Below, in pieces: positions 52,258-59,699 of a stretch of DNA of 64,000 bases. Source of the stretch: an uncultured archaeon (GTDB taxonomy: Archaea > Nanobdellota > Nanobdellia > Woesearchaeales > CAIVOO01). The DNA lies in assembly GCA_903904885.1 (NCBI GenBank), contig CAIVED010000012.1, forward strand, positions 98,130-162,129. The letters are read 5' to 3'. The number at the start of each line of letters is the position of its first letter. Position 1 is the stretch's first letter. The notes beneath the pieces were generated by a model. That model was not told the origin of the DNA and ran no database searches. It worked only from the letters and a program-made list of their open reading frames with translations. The position numbers and the translations under genes were made by a program.

Positions 52258-52266
52258 GATTTATAA
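52258..52266 (-). promoter_or_regulatory. TATA box of the zinc-ribbon/aEF1B operon
   Basis: TTTATAAAT on the minus strand, centred 25 bases before the ATG at 52237. Confidence 0.5.
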
Positions 52267-52387
52267 AGGTTTTGGGGAGTCGGGCTCCATTTTACTTACC
52301 GGCTCAGGAAATATAGTATATATTCATTATACAATAGTAAACAAACTATATAAATAGGACCGATAACAACACTCCTCAGGGGGTAAA

Positions 52388-54310
52388 ATGAGTGCGAAAT
52401 CTAAGCTAAAAGAGGATATTCCAGTTCCAAAACCGCCAGTAATCCCGGAAATTAAGCCGGAAACGCGGGGCATGTTCTCATCATTATTCACAAAAGACCT
52501 GAAATCCTGGGAAAAGGACCTCAAGCAGAAATCAGAGGCGCTAGCAGAAAAGGAAAGGCTTCTTCTTCGGGTTGAGAAAGAGCTGAATGAGAAAAAAGTC
52601 AGGGTTAATGAGCAGGAGGATTTCATAATCAACAGGAGAACTGTCCTTGACAACAAGGAAAAATCGCTTGAGGAAAAGGAGAACGAGCTTGGCGACATCA
52701 ACAAAAGCCTTTCGAGGCAGGCAAAGGACCTGGACAAGGACCGGCAGAAATTAATTGAAGAAATAAAAAAGCTCACTGAGAAAAAAGGGGCAATTGCCAA
52801 TGAAATAAATTCTTACACGGCAAAGGAAGAGCAAATCAAGAGAACCATTGACCAGCAGGAGAAGGAAGTTTCATCATTCAAATCAAACATGGGCAGGAAG
52901 GAATCCGAGCTTGTGAAAAAGGCAGAGGAGCTTCTTGCAAGGGATTCAAACATTTCAAAAAAAGAAAAAGACCTGTCTGACAAGGAAAAAAGCCTGAGCG
53001 AAAGGGAAAAGACTGTGAGAAATCTCCGGGAGGACTTCGAAAAGGAGAACAAGTCCAAGATGGACTCCTATTACAATCTTCAGAAGGAACTTGAAAAATT
53101 AAATTCTGAAAAATCAAGGCTGAACTCTGAAATCTCGGTGAATTCGAGGCAGCTGGAAGATTTGAAAAACGCAAATAGGATTATGGAGAAAAGGGATGCT
53201 GACCTTATGAAGAAGGCAGAGGAAATTTCAAGGAGGGATTCTGATTCTGCTGCAAGGGAAAGGGCGCTTGCAGAAAAAGACGCCGCCCTGAAAGCCGGGG
53301 AGCAGGCCCTTTCTGAAAAAGATAAAAAAATCGCCAAGTTCGAGAGCGAAGCCAGGGAAGAAAACAGGATTCTCGAAGACAAGCAGAAGACAATTGTCAG
53401 CGACATAATGGTCCTTACAAACAAGAAGACTGACCTTGAGAGGCAGATTTCCGAGACAAGGGCATTGCTCAAGAGCATGAGAGACGAGTATGACTCAAAG
53501 AAATCAGAGCTCCAGAAAAAGGAAGCATCGCTGATTGGACGGGAAGCCGATGTCAATGAAAAGCTCAGCGAGATAGAGGCAGACAAGACAATGATTGACA
53601 AGGAGCTTTCTTCAATTGAAAAAGACAAGAAGGACATTGAAGCAAGGGAAGACGAGATTGAGCAGATATTCGAGAAAATAGAGGAAGGGAAGAGGGCATT
53701 GGACAGGAGAGAGAAAGAGGTTGTTGCAAAAGAAAAGGACTATGCTTCACGAGCAAAGGAATTGTCATTGAAGGAGCAGAAGATTGCAAAGGTCAAGGAG
53801 ATAAAGGAAAACATGCCTGTCCTGAAAAGAAATTATGATTCTATGCAGAAAAGGTTCGCAGTGCTTGGGGCCAGTGTTGAAAGGCTTGAGAAAAAGGAAA
53901 AGGAAATAAGTACAAAAGAAGCCGGATTCAAAGACAGGGAGCGGGTTATAGCTGAGAAAGAAACAACAGCGGCAAGGCTGAAGGATGAGCTGGAAAAGGA
54001 AAAAGCCCACGTGGATGAAATCAGCTTCAGCAGCTATCTGGCAAAAGAGCTGAAGAGATACGAGCTTGAACCGGAAGAGATGGAGAAAGAGGAGCTATCC
54101 GCTGCAAGCCCGGGCGAGCATGACATTTACAAACTTATAGAAATGGCAAAGATTGCAGTTGACAGCAAGAGGGTGAACGAGGCAAAGGAGCTGTACAGGC
54201 AGATAAGGGACGCCTACTCAACTCTGAGATTGAATGCAGAAGAGAAAAAGAAAGTCTATTACGATGTTATAGCTCTCAAGACGGATATTGAGATTGCGGG
54301 CATTGGGTGA
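52388..54310 (+). CDS. Long coiled-coil protein with a C-terminal helical domain
   Basis: 640 aa. After a Pro-rich 30-residue start, residues about 38-560 form continuous coiled coil with heptads such as KEKSLSEREKTVRNL. The last 75 residues (HDIYKLIEMAKIAVDSKRV onward) form a small helical domain like those ending many DPANN coiled-coil proteins. No ATPase motif, so not an SMC. Possibly a scaffold or cytoskeletal-like protein. The TATA TATATAAATA box is about 36 bases upstream. Ends next to repeat element C. Confidence 0.8.
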   Translation: MSAKSKLKEDIPVPKPPVIPEIKPETRGMFSSLFTKDLKSWEKDLKQKSEALAEKERLLLRVEKELNEKKVRVNEQEDFIINRRTVLDNKEKSLEEKENELGDINKSLSRQAKDLDKDRQKLIEEIKKLTEKKGAIANEINSYTAKEEQIKRTIDQQEKEVSSFKSNMGRKESELVKKAEELLARDSNISKKEKDLSDKEKSLSEREKTVRNLREDFEKENKSKMDSYYNLQKELEKLNSEKSRLNSEISVNSRQLEDLKNANRIMEKRDADLMKKAEEISRRDSDSAARERALAEKDAALKAGEQALSEKDKKIAKFESEAREENRILEDKQKTIVSDIMVLTNKKTDLERQISETRALLKSMRDEYDSKKSELQKKEASLIGREADVNEKLSEIEADKTMIDKELSSIEKDKKDIEAREDEIEQIFEKIEEGKRALDRREKEVVAKEKDYASRAKELSLKEQKIAKVKEIKENMPVLKRNYDSMQKRFAVLGASVERLEKKEKEISTKEAGFKDRERVIAEKETTAARLKDELEKEKAHVDEISFSSYLAKELKRYELEPEEMEKEELSAASPGEHDIYKLIEMAKIAVDSKRVNEAKELYRQIRDAYSTLRLNAEEKKKVYYDVIALKTDIEIAGIG

Positions 54311-54339
54311 GTTTTATTACGATTTTTCTGGAATATAAT

Positions 54340-54566
54340 CCCGTTTTCTGGGCAGGCCTTAAACGCGATTCTTGTTTTTTCTGTTTGCCGCGACTGCCAG
54401 GCCTGCGATAAACTGCCTTCAGCAGTTAATATCCTATTCTTGCGTGGCACTCCGCAAGAAAATGGCTTTGCCATTTTCTGCGCGCAGAAAACCTTTGGTT
54501 TTCTTGCGTAGCAGAAGAAGCGACTAACTATTGACGTTAACGCAAGAACCAGCAAACGGAATATTA
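54340..54566 (+). repeat. Structured intergenic element, copy C (long form)
   Basis: 5' CCCGTTTTCTGG (54340-54351) is nearly complementary to CCAGCAAACGG (54549-54559). P1 AACTGC/GCAGTT (54411-54416, 54422-54427), AATAT linker, P2 TTCTTGCGT/ACGCAAGAA (54437-54445, 54540-54548), a nested insert at 54453-54508, GCAGAAGAAGC (near 54511). Between the convergent ends of the coiled-coil and RtcA genes. Confidence 0.78.
54453..54508 (+). repeat. Nested double-hairpin sub-element in copy C
   Basis: 56 nt, CGCAAGAAAATGGC...GGTTTTCTTGCG. Two hairpins, AGAAAATGGC/GCCATTTTCT and AGAAAACC/GGTTTTCT. It differs from the copy A insert in stem sequence while both halves still pair, and lies in the P2 loop rather than in the P2 arm. 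Confidence 0.7.
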
Positions 54567-54576
54567 TTTAAGGGAC

Positions 54577-55644
54577 CTAAACAGAAATTATTTTATCTTT
54601 CTCATCAACCTCAAACTTGACATCCAAAAACTTCTCTGTGATGTAGATGTTTGTAAGCGTGTGCTTTGTTATCTCGGAAACCTTTATCCTGCCGCCGAAA
54701 AGCGCCATAAACGGGATAAGGTTGTCAGCCAGATGGCTGTCGATGGGAGCGCCTGATTTTATTTCCCGGATTAGATTGTCTGCCGCCTCCTTGCCGACCT
54801 TTTCAGAGGGCTTGCCCTTTTCCCCCAGATAATCTGCGCCGATTATCGCGCCTGAATCAAATTTTGCCCACAAAGTTATGCCCGAGCCGGGCGAAAGCGA
54901 ATCAGAATATTCCGCTGCAATGTTGACCGGGCAGTTTAATTCCTTCAGCGCCATCTTCGCAACCTCTGCCTGCCTTTCGGCAACCTTTGCATCTGAAAGT
55001 GTTTTCGATGCGTGGGAAACTCCTTTTATCTGCAAAATCTTTCCCTGCTCAGCAAAATCAAGGTTCAGTTTTTGCTTTTTTATGTAGTCAAAAAACTCCG
55101 CGAAATTTTCAAAATTTTTAAGCTTGAATTTTGGCCTGACTGTTATTTCAATTTCCCCGCCGCCTTTGGGGTAATAGCCGCGCCTGAGAAGCTTTATTTC
55201 AAATGATGCCAGATTTTTTATGTGCGGGATAAAAACCTCCTTGAAATAGTCAAACGGCATGCTCCAGTTTACATCCGTGCCCCCTGTAATTCTGATTTTG
55301 ACCGGCGCATTTGCAAACATTGCAGGAATCAGAACCGACTGCAAGAATAATGTGATTGAACCGGCAGTGCCTATGTCAACATCCAGCGCAGTTGCCGAGA
55401 GCTTTCCCGGGAAAAAGGACATGGATGTGGAGCCAATCTCAACGTCTGTAAAATCCGCCCTGCAGAGCTGGGCAGCTGCCTTTACACAGAAAAGATGCTG
55501 GGCCTTCAGCCCTGAATCGCCCCTCCCCTTCCTTATATTGTCTATGTAGAATGATTTGCCTGTCAGGCAGGCCAAAGCGAGGGCGTTTCTTGCAATCTGG
55601 CCTCCGCCCTCCATGTGCGAGCCATCAAGGATTATGTCTGTCAT
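54577..55644 (-). CDS. rtcA: RNA 3'-terminal phosphate cyclase RtcA
   Basis: 355 aa. DGSHMEGGGQIARNALAL, the RtcA N-terminal motif, and NIRKGRGDSGLKAQHLFCVKA and GTAGSITLFLQSVLIPAMF match the family. Makes 2',3'-cyclic phosphate ends using ATP. The active-site His is in HLADNLIPFMAL. Length normal. No ligase RtcB is adjacent. Confidence 0.94.
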   Translation of the reverse strand: MTDIILDGSHMEGGGQIARNALALACLTGKSFYIDNIRKGRGDSGLKAQHLFCVKAAAQLCRADFTDVEIGSTSMSFFPGKLSATALDVDIGTAGSITLFLQSVLIPAMFANAPVKIRITGGTDVNWSMPFDYFKEVFIPHIKNLASFEIKLLRRGYYPKGGGEIEITVRPKFKLKNFENFAEFFDYIKKQKLNLDFAEQGKILQIKGVSHASKTLSDAKVAERQAEVAKMALKELNCPVNIAAEYSDSLSPGSGITLWAKFDSGAIIGADYLGEKGKPSEKVGKEAADNLIREIKSGAPIDSHLADNLIPFMALFGGRIKVSEITKHTLTNIYITEKFLDVKFEVDEKDKIISV

Positions 55645-55750
55645 ATATTGAAAAATGCCAGGATGCTTTTAAAAACTTTGCATAAAGCTTAAAAAGATGC
55701 TGACTGAGCATCATATAAAATTATTTATAAATTTGAGACCTAATTAAAAA

Positions 55751-56251
55751 ATGGCAAAAGTAATAAGCACTTTATATTGCAAAGTAAGGGCCAGGTTAGA
55801 AAAAAAGGAAGAAGAATGTGAAACTCCGGTCAGCAGGCCTGCTATGCCTAAACCAGTAATCCCTATAGAGATTGAAGGGTTAGACGCGGAACCAGAGAAA
55901 AAAGTTACGCTATCCTTCTCAACCAATTACTTTTACAAAATTTTAAGGTATCTGGACAGGATTGATCCTTCATTTTTTATGACATACAACGGCAACCCCC
56001 CTCCAGACAGGGCACAGAATGCAATGGCAGGAAGGGTTGTTGGTGCAATAGAAGAGCTTGCCCATCTTCAGCCAGACCCGGAGGGTATTGAAAAAATCCT
56101 GCTAGAAGTAGAAAATATGGCTGAAAAAATGGATGGCAGTTTTCCTTCTCCGCTAAGGGTAATTTTAACGCGGGGCATAGCTAATGTGAGAAAGGAATTG
56201 AACAAAGAACCCACTGGTGTTAGGTATAAAAACTATTCTTTCCCAAATTGA
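55751..56251 (+). CDS. Unknown protein, paralogue of the next gene
   Basis: 166 aa. A variable first 60 residues, then YFYKILRYLDRIDPSFF, AQNAMAGRVVGAIEEL, SPLRVILTRGIANVRKELN. This second part aligns with the protein at 56331 in spacing. TTTATAAATT 25 bases upstream supports the ATG. No known family. Confidence 0.65.
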   Translation: MAKVISTLYCKVRARLEKKEEECETPVSRPAMPKPVIPIEIEGLDAEPEKKVTLSFSTNYFYKILRYLDRIDPSFFMTYNGNPPPDRAQNAMAGRVVGAIEELAHLQPDPEGIEKILLEVENMAEKMDGSFPSPLRVILTRGIANVRKELNKEPTGVRYKNYSFPN

Positions 56252-56330
56252 GGCAAAATCTTCCTTTTTTTGGCCATTTTTAAGGCTTTCTCAAGGTTTA
56301 TATATTTTTTGCTTGCAGATAAAGAACAAA

Positions 56331-56651
56331 ATGCCAACACAAGCGTATAACGGAACTGGAGCATATCAAAAATTATGGGAACTTTTGGACAAAAAAGGTT
56401 TTTACATAAATGTAGGGCAGCCACCTACGGGCACACCTGCGCAGGAAAACCTTGCAGCACAAATTATGGATATTGTTCAGGGAAAGTTCGGTGAAGCATA
56501 CATGACCCAACCTAGTCGGGAGGATATTAAGGCAATGTTAACCAAGCTAAGGACTAAAAAGGAAGAGCTTAAACTATCCGGGCCTCTGGAAACCATTCTG
56601 GACGCAGGGATAAGACTTGCTGAAAAAGAACACAGGCTTAACTCAGTATGA
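56331..56651 (+). CDS. Unknown small protein, paralogue of the previous gene
   Basis: 106 aa. AYQKLWELLDKKGFYIN, AQENLAAQIMDIVQ and GPLETILDAGIRLAEKEHRLN echo the segments of the upstream gene, so the two probably arose by tandem duplication. TTTATATAT about 26 bases upstream fixes the ATG. The stop overlaps the next gene's ATG (56648). Confidence 0.65.
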   Translation: MPTQAYNGTGAYQKLWELLDKKGFYINVGQPPTGTPAQENLAAQIMDIVQGKFGEAYMTQPSREDIKAMLTKLRTKKEELKLSGPLETILDAGIRLAEKEHRLNSV

Positions 56652-57454
56652 AAAAAACAACATCATTATTCATTGCACTGATTTTCCTAGTTTCAGTAGT
56701 GTCTTTTGCCGTTGCAGAGGGAAATGCAACCAACCTGAATGCCGCAAACATTTCTGATGAAAAATCATTGAATGAAACAAATCTCAACAGCTCTTTGGAA
56801 GAAACAGCCAACGATACAGAAAAAAACCTTAACAACCTTGAAAACGAAACAAACGAGGCGCAGGGCATTGCAGAGGAAAGCAATGACGCTGCAGACATCG
56901 AAGTTGTTGATGCTACGCCCAGCAAGCCTGCAGTTGTTGCGCAGAAACCTGCGGAAACAGTAAACAATTCAGATGAAACGCCTTCAGTAACCCCGGACAA
57001 TACGTTCATGTGGGGGCTTAAGAGAGCAGTTGAAAGGCTTGACCTACTTTTAACATTCGGAAAATCAGCAAAGGCGCAGAAAGGCCTTGCCCATGCAAGG
57101 GAAAGGCTTCTTGAGCTGCAGGCAATGGTTTCTGAAAGGAAATTTGACGCAGCAGAGAAGGCGGCATTTGCCTACAATGAAAGCATAATCGGCGTTGAAA
57201 ATGTTGTTGATTCGCTGGGTGAAAGGGATGATGAGAAATCGGCCGATGAGCTTAAGCAGGTTCAGCAGCAGGTCCAGAAGCATGAGCAGGAGCTTGCAGG
57301 CATACACAATAAAATAAAAAGCGAGTCTTCTGGATTAAACATCGAACAGCAGAATGCAATGACCAACCTGCTTATCTCGGTAATAAGCCCTGAGCAGGAT
57401 TTGAAGGTCAAGGCAAACCAGATTGAGATTAAAACAAAGTCCAAAGACAAATAA
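56648..57454 (+). CDS. Secreted DUF5667-like protein
   Basis: 268 aa. Signal peptide (LFIALIFLVSVVSFAVAEG), then an Asn/Glu/Thr-rich linker of about 95 residues with several sequons, then MWGLKRAVERLDLLLTFGKSAK and GLAHARERLLELQAMVSE, the DUF5667 helical pattern, and helical C-terminus. Probably outside the membrane. Start overlaps the upstream gene (ATGA). Confidence 0.75.
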   Translation: MKKTTSLFIALIFLVSVVSFAVAEGNATNLNAANISDEKSLNETNLNSSLEETANDTEKNLNNLENETNEAQGIAEESNDAADIEVVDATPSKPAVVAQKPAETVNNSDETPSVTPDNTFMWGLKRAVERLDLLLTFGKSAKAQKGLAHARERLLELQAMVSERKFDAAEKAAFAYNESIIGVENVVDSLGERDDEKSADELKQVQQQVQKHEQELAGIHNKIKSESSGLNIEQQNAMTNLLISVISPEQDLKVKANQIEIKTKSKDK

Positions 57455-57494
57455 TTTTAATAAGACTTAAAAAGAAACAGTCAAATGATTATGC

Positions 57495-57872
57495 ATGAAA
57501 AATGGACCGGATAATGCGAGCAAGTATTTTTTAAAGTTCGGGCTGTGGTTTGGAGTTCTGGTTGTTCGCTTTATCGAGAAGATAATTCCCAGCTTCAGAA
57601 ACAAGAAAGAGAATCTTTACGGAATCAAGGACCCCTACCTCGAGGAATTCAACCTGTCAAACAGGGAAAGATTCAAGAGAAACATAAAACGAGCAATAAT
57701 CATAGATTTCGGGATTGTATTCTGGGTCTATTTTGCAGTGCTGATTAACTACCTGTTTAAAATATTCAATTTCAAAGCGCAACTAACCCTGCTGATTAGC
57801 TTGGGTGTGTTTTTTATAATGTTATTTATAATATTTGCATTTACCGCTTACAAAATAAGCTACAAAGAATAA
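57495..57872 (+). CDS. Small two-helix membrane protein, unknown
   Basis: 125 aa. A basic amphipathic first half (GLWFGVLVVRFIEKIIPSF), then two TM helices (IIIDFGIVFWVYFAVLINYL, LTLLISLGVFFIMLFIIFAF). CTTAAAAAG about 26 bases upstream supports the ATG. Confidence 0.65.
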   Translation: MKNGPDNASKYFLKFGLWFGVLVVRFIEKIIPSFRNKKENLYGIKDPYLEEFNLSNRERFKRNIKRAIIIDFGIVFWVYFAVLINYLFKIFNFKAQLTLLISLGVFFIMLFIIFAFTAYKISYKE

Positions 57873-57874
57873 AA

Positions 57875-58453
57875 TTATTCCGCCAGGTAAACCCCTTTTT
57901 CCGCAATGACAACATTAACTTTTAATTTTTTTGTATTCTTCGGGTTTAGAACCGCAACAGACTGGTATGTTTCCGGATGCAAAACCTCAAGATGGGGATA
58001 GTTTTTTGTCACCTGGGTTGAAAATTTCTCAAGCTTTTTTATCTTCTTGCCCTTGAGCAGGATTTTTGCATTACCCCCCTTGGCCAGGTCGCAGCCGCAG
58101 GCGAACTTTCCGATGCTTTTCAGCAGGATTATTTTTCTGTCAATCTCTACAATGTCTCCCGGAACATAGTCAGAAGCGGTGTATAAAATAGCCGCCCTGT
58201 AAAGTGTTTTTCCGGTCTTGCTCACGCCGAACAGCCTTGTTGTAATCTGCATTTCCCCGCCGAATTTGGCGACCAGCTTTCTCGCCAGGGAGGCTGCAAA
58301 ATGCTGGGAAGGCAGGTAAAGGTCAACGCCGTTCCTCTGCTTCTCTATCTGTGCAATCTTCATATTCCTTGAATTGAGCTCTGACTGGACAAAATCAAGA
58401 ATCTCCTCCCGCATGTTCCTCAGCTGCAAAGTTACTTCAAAATAGTCTGACAT
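57875..58453 (-). CDS. NMD3-like protein lacking the N-terminal zinc domain
   Basis: 192 aa. YFEVTLQLRNMREEILDFVQ, GVDLYLPSQHFAASLARKLVAKFGGE and RLFGVSKTGKTLYR match the central part of NMD3, the 60S export and assembly factor. Archaeal homologues generally have an N-terminal C-x2-C zinc region; none is seen here and no frame upstream supplies it. The C-terminal beta region (VPGDIVEIDRKIILLKS) is kept. Likely a ribosome assembly factor. Confidence 0.75.
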   Translation of the reverse strand: MSDYFEVTLQLRNMREEILDFVQSELNSRNMKIAQIEKQRNGVDLYLPSQHFAASLARKLVAKFGGEMQITTRLFGVSKTGKTLYRAAILYTASDYVPGDIVEIDRKIILLKSIGKFACGCDLAKGGNAKILLKGKKIKKLEKFSTQVTKNYPHLEVLHPETYQSVAVLNPKNTKKLKVNVVIAEKGVYLAE

Positions 58454-58494
58454 TTTTCGATACCTTTAAAAACAATCTTTTAACCTTGGGAGAC

Positions 58495-59112
58495 ATGGGC
58501 AAAAACAACTTTATAAACATATTGAAAAAAACATGGCACTTCATCTGGGAGGAGGATTCTGCGCTCAGCTGGATTGTAAATATCATTCTTGCAATTGTTC
58601 TCATCAAGTTTGTTGTTTACCCGGGGCTTGGCCTGGCATTCGGCACAGGCTATCCCATCGTTGCAGTTGTTTCTGACAGCATGGAGCACAGCGGCATGCC
58701 CTTTGACAGCTGGTGGGCGGTCCAGCACGGCTTTTATGACAGCAAGAACATAAGCAGGCAGGAGTTCAAATCGATGCCTTTCCAAAACGGATTTAACAAG
58801 GGGGACTTGATGGTGCTTTTCGGAACCAAACCGGAAAAGGTCAGGATGGGCGATGTCCTGGTTTTCATGGCAGGAAAGCCTGACCCAATAATCCACCGTG
58901 TTGTGAACATAAAAAATGAAAACGATGCTTACACATTTGAAACAAAGGGCGACAAGAACCAGGCCCAGATAGTAACCAGCTGGCTTGACGAGACAAATAT
59001 CAGGCAGAATGCTGTTGTCGGAAAAGCAGTTCTCAGGATTCCATACCTTGGATGGGTTAAGATAGCTGCCGTTGACATGGTTGTATCGGTTATCAACCTG
59101 ATAAGGGGGTAA
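58495..59112 (+). CDS. Signal peptidase I (archaeal/ER S26B type)
   Basis: 205 aa. One TM helix, then VVSDSMEHSGMP with the catalytic Ser and a following region, GDVLVFMAGKPDPIIHRVVN (His replaces the bacterial Lys), and TKGDKNQ (Asp). Removes signal peptides at the outer face. CTTTAAAAA about 28 bases upstream supports the ATG at 58495. TFS starts 1 base after the stop. Confidence 0.86.
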   Translation: MGKNNFINILKKTWHFIWEEDSALSWIVNIILAIVLIKFVVYPGLGLAFGTGYPIVAVVSDSMEHSGMPFDSWWAVQHGFYDSKNISRQEFKSMPFQNGFNKGDLMVLFGTKPEKVRMGDVLVFMAGKPDPIIHRVVNIKNENDAYTFETKGDKNQAQIVTSWLDETNIRQNAVVGKAVLRIPYLGWVKIAAVDMVVSVINLIRG

Positions 59113-59113
59113 A

Positions 59114-59428
59114 ATGTTTTGCAAGAAATGCGGTTCAATAATGATACCCAGGAAAGAAGGCGAAAAAACAATCCTGCAGTGCCTGAAATGCGGATACAAA
59201 GAGACTGCAGAGGCCGTTGAACTGAAGGAAAAGAAGAATAAAAAGGATGATGAGATTAGAATTGTTGAACGTGAAGATACTGCGATGCCTGTAATAGACG
59301 AAATCTGCCCGAAGTGCGGCAACGACAAGGCCTACTTCTTCACCCAGCAGACCAGGGCTGGCGACGAGCCGGAAACAAAATTCTACAGGTGCACAAAGTG
59401 CAAGCATACCTGGAGAGATTACAGCTGA
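59114..59428 (+). CDS. tfs: Transcription factor S (TFS)
   Basis: 104 aa. Two zinc ribbons: FCKKCGSIMI/CLKCGYKE and CPKCGND/CTKCKHTWRDYS. The RAGDEPETKFYRC segment carries the DE pair that stimulates RNA cleavage in backtracked polymerase. A GGGGGT sequence sits before the ATG. Co-transcribed with the signal peptidase. Ends next to repeat element D. Confidence 0.94.
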   Translation: MFCKKCGSIMIPRKEGEKTILQCLKCGYKETAEAVELKEKKNKKDDEIRIVEREDTAMPVIDEICPKCGNDKAYFFTQQTRAGDEPETKFYRCTKCKHTWRDYS

Positions 59429-59465
59429 TTGTTCTGTGGGCAGATTCCAATAGCACAAAAATATC

Positions 59466-59652
59466 CCCGTTTTCTGGGCAGGCCTTAAATCCGCTTCCTG
59501 CTTTTTCTGTTGACCTCTATTGCCAGGCCTGCGATAAGCTGTCTACGCTGCGCTTGACAGCTAATATTCTTTTCTTGCACGGCGCTCAAGCAGAAGAAGC
59601 TGACAAAACATTAAGTCTAGTGCAAGAACCAGAAACCAGATTTTTGTTTTAA
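59466..59652 (+). repeat. Structured intergenic element, copy D (short form)
   Basis: 5' CCCGTTTTCTGG (59466-59477), shared TTGCCAGGCCTGCGATAA (about 59520), P1 AGCTGTC/GACAGCT (59537-59543, 59556-59562), AATATT linker, P2 TTCTTGCAC/GTGCAAGAA (59572-59580, 59620-59628), GCAGAAGAAGC (near 59590), CCAGAAACC and a U-rich tail. Between the convergent ends of TFS and the Kelch-like gene. Confidence 0.78.
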
Positions 59653-59699
59653 GAATTTGCTTAGGAACATAACAAGCTAGAAAAAATTAAATTAAAAAC

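Noticed and set aside
52388..54310. SMC/Rad50 ATPase
   Set aside because: There is no Walker A, Walker B or hinge; the chain is only coiled coil plus a small C-terminal domain.
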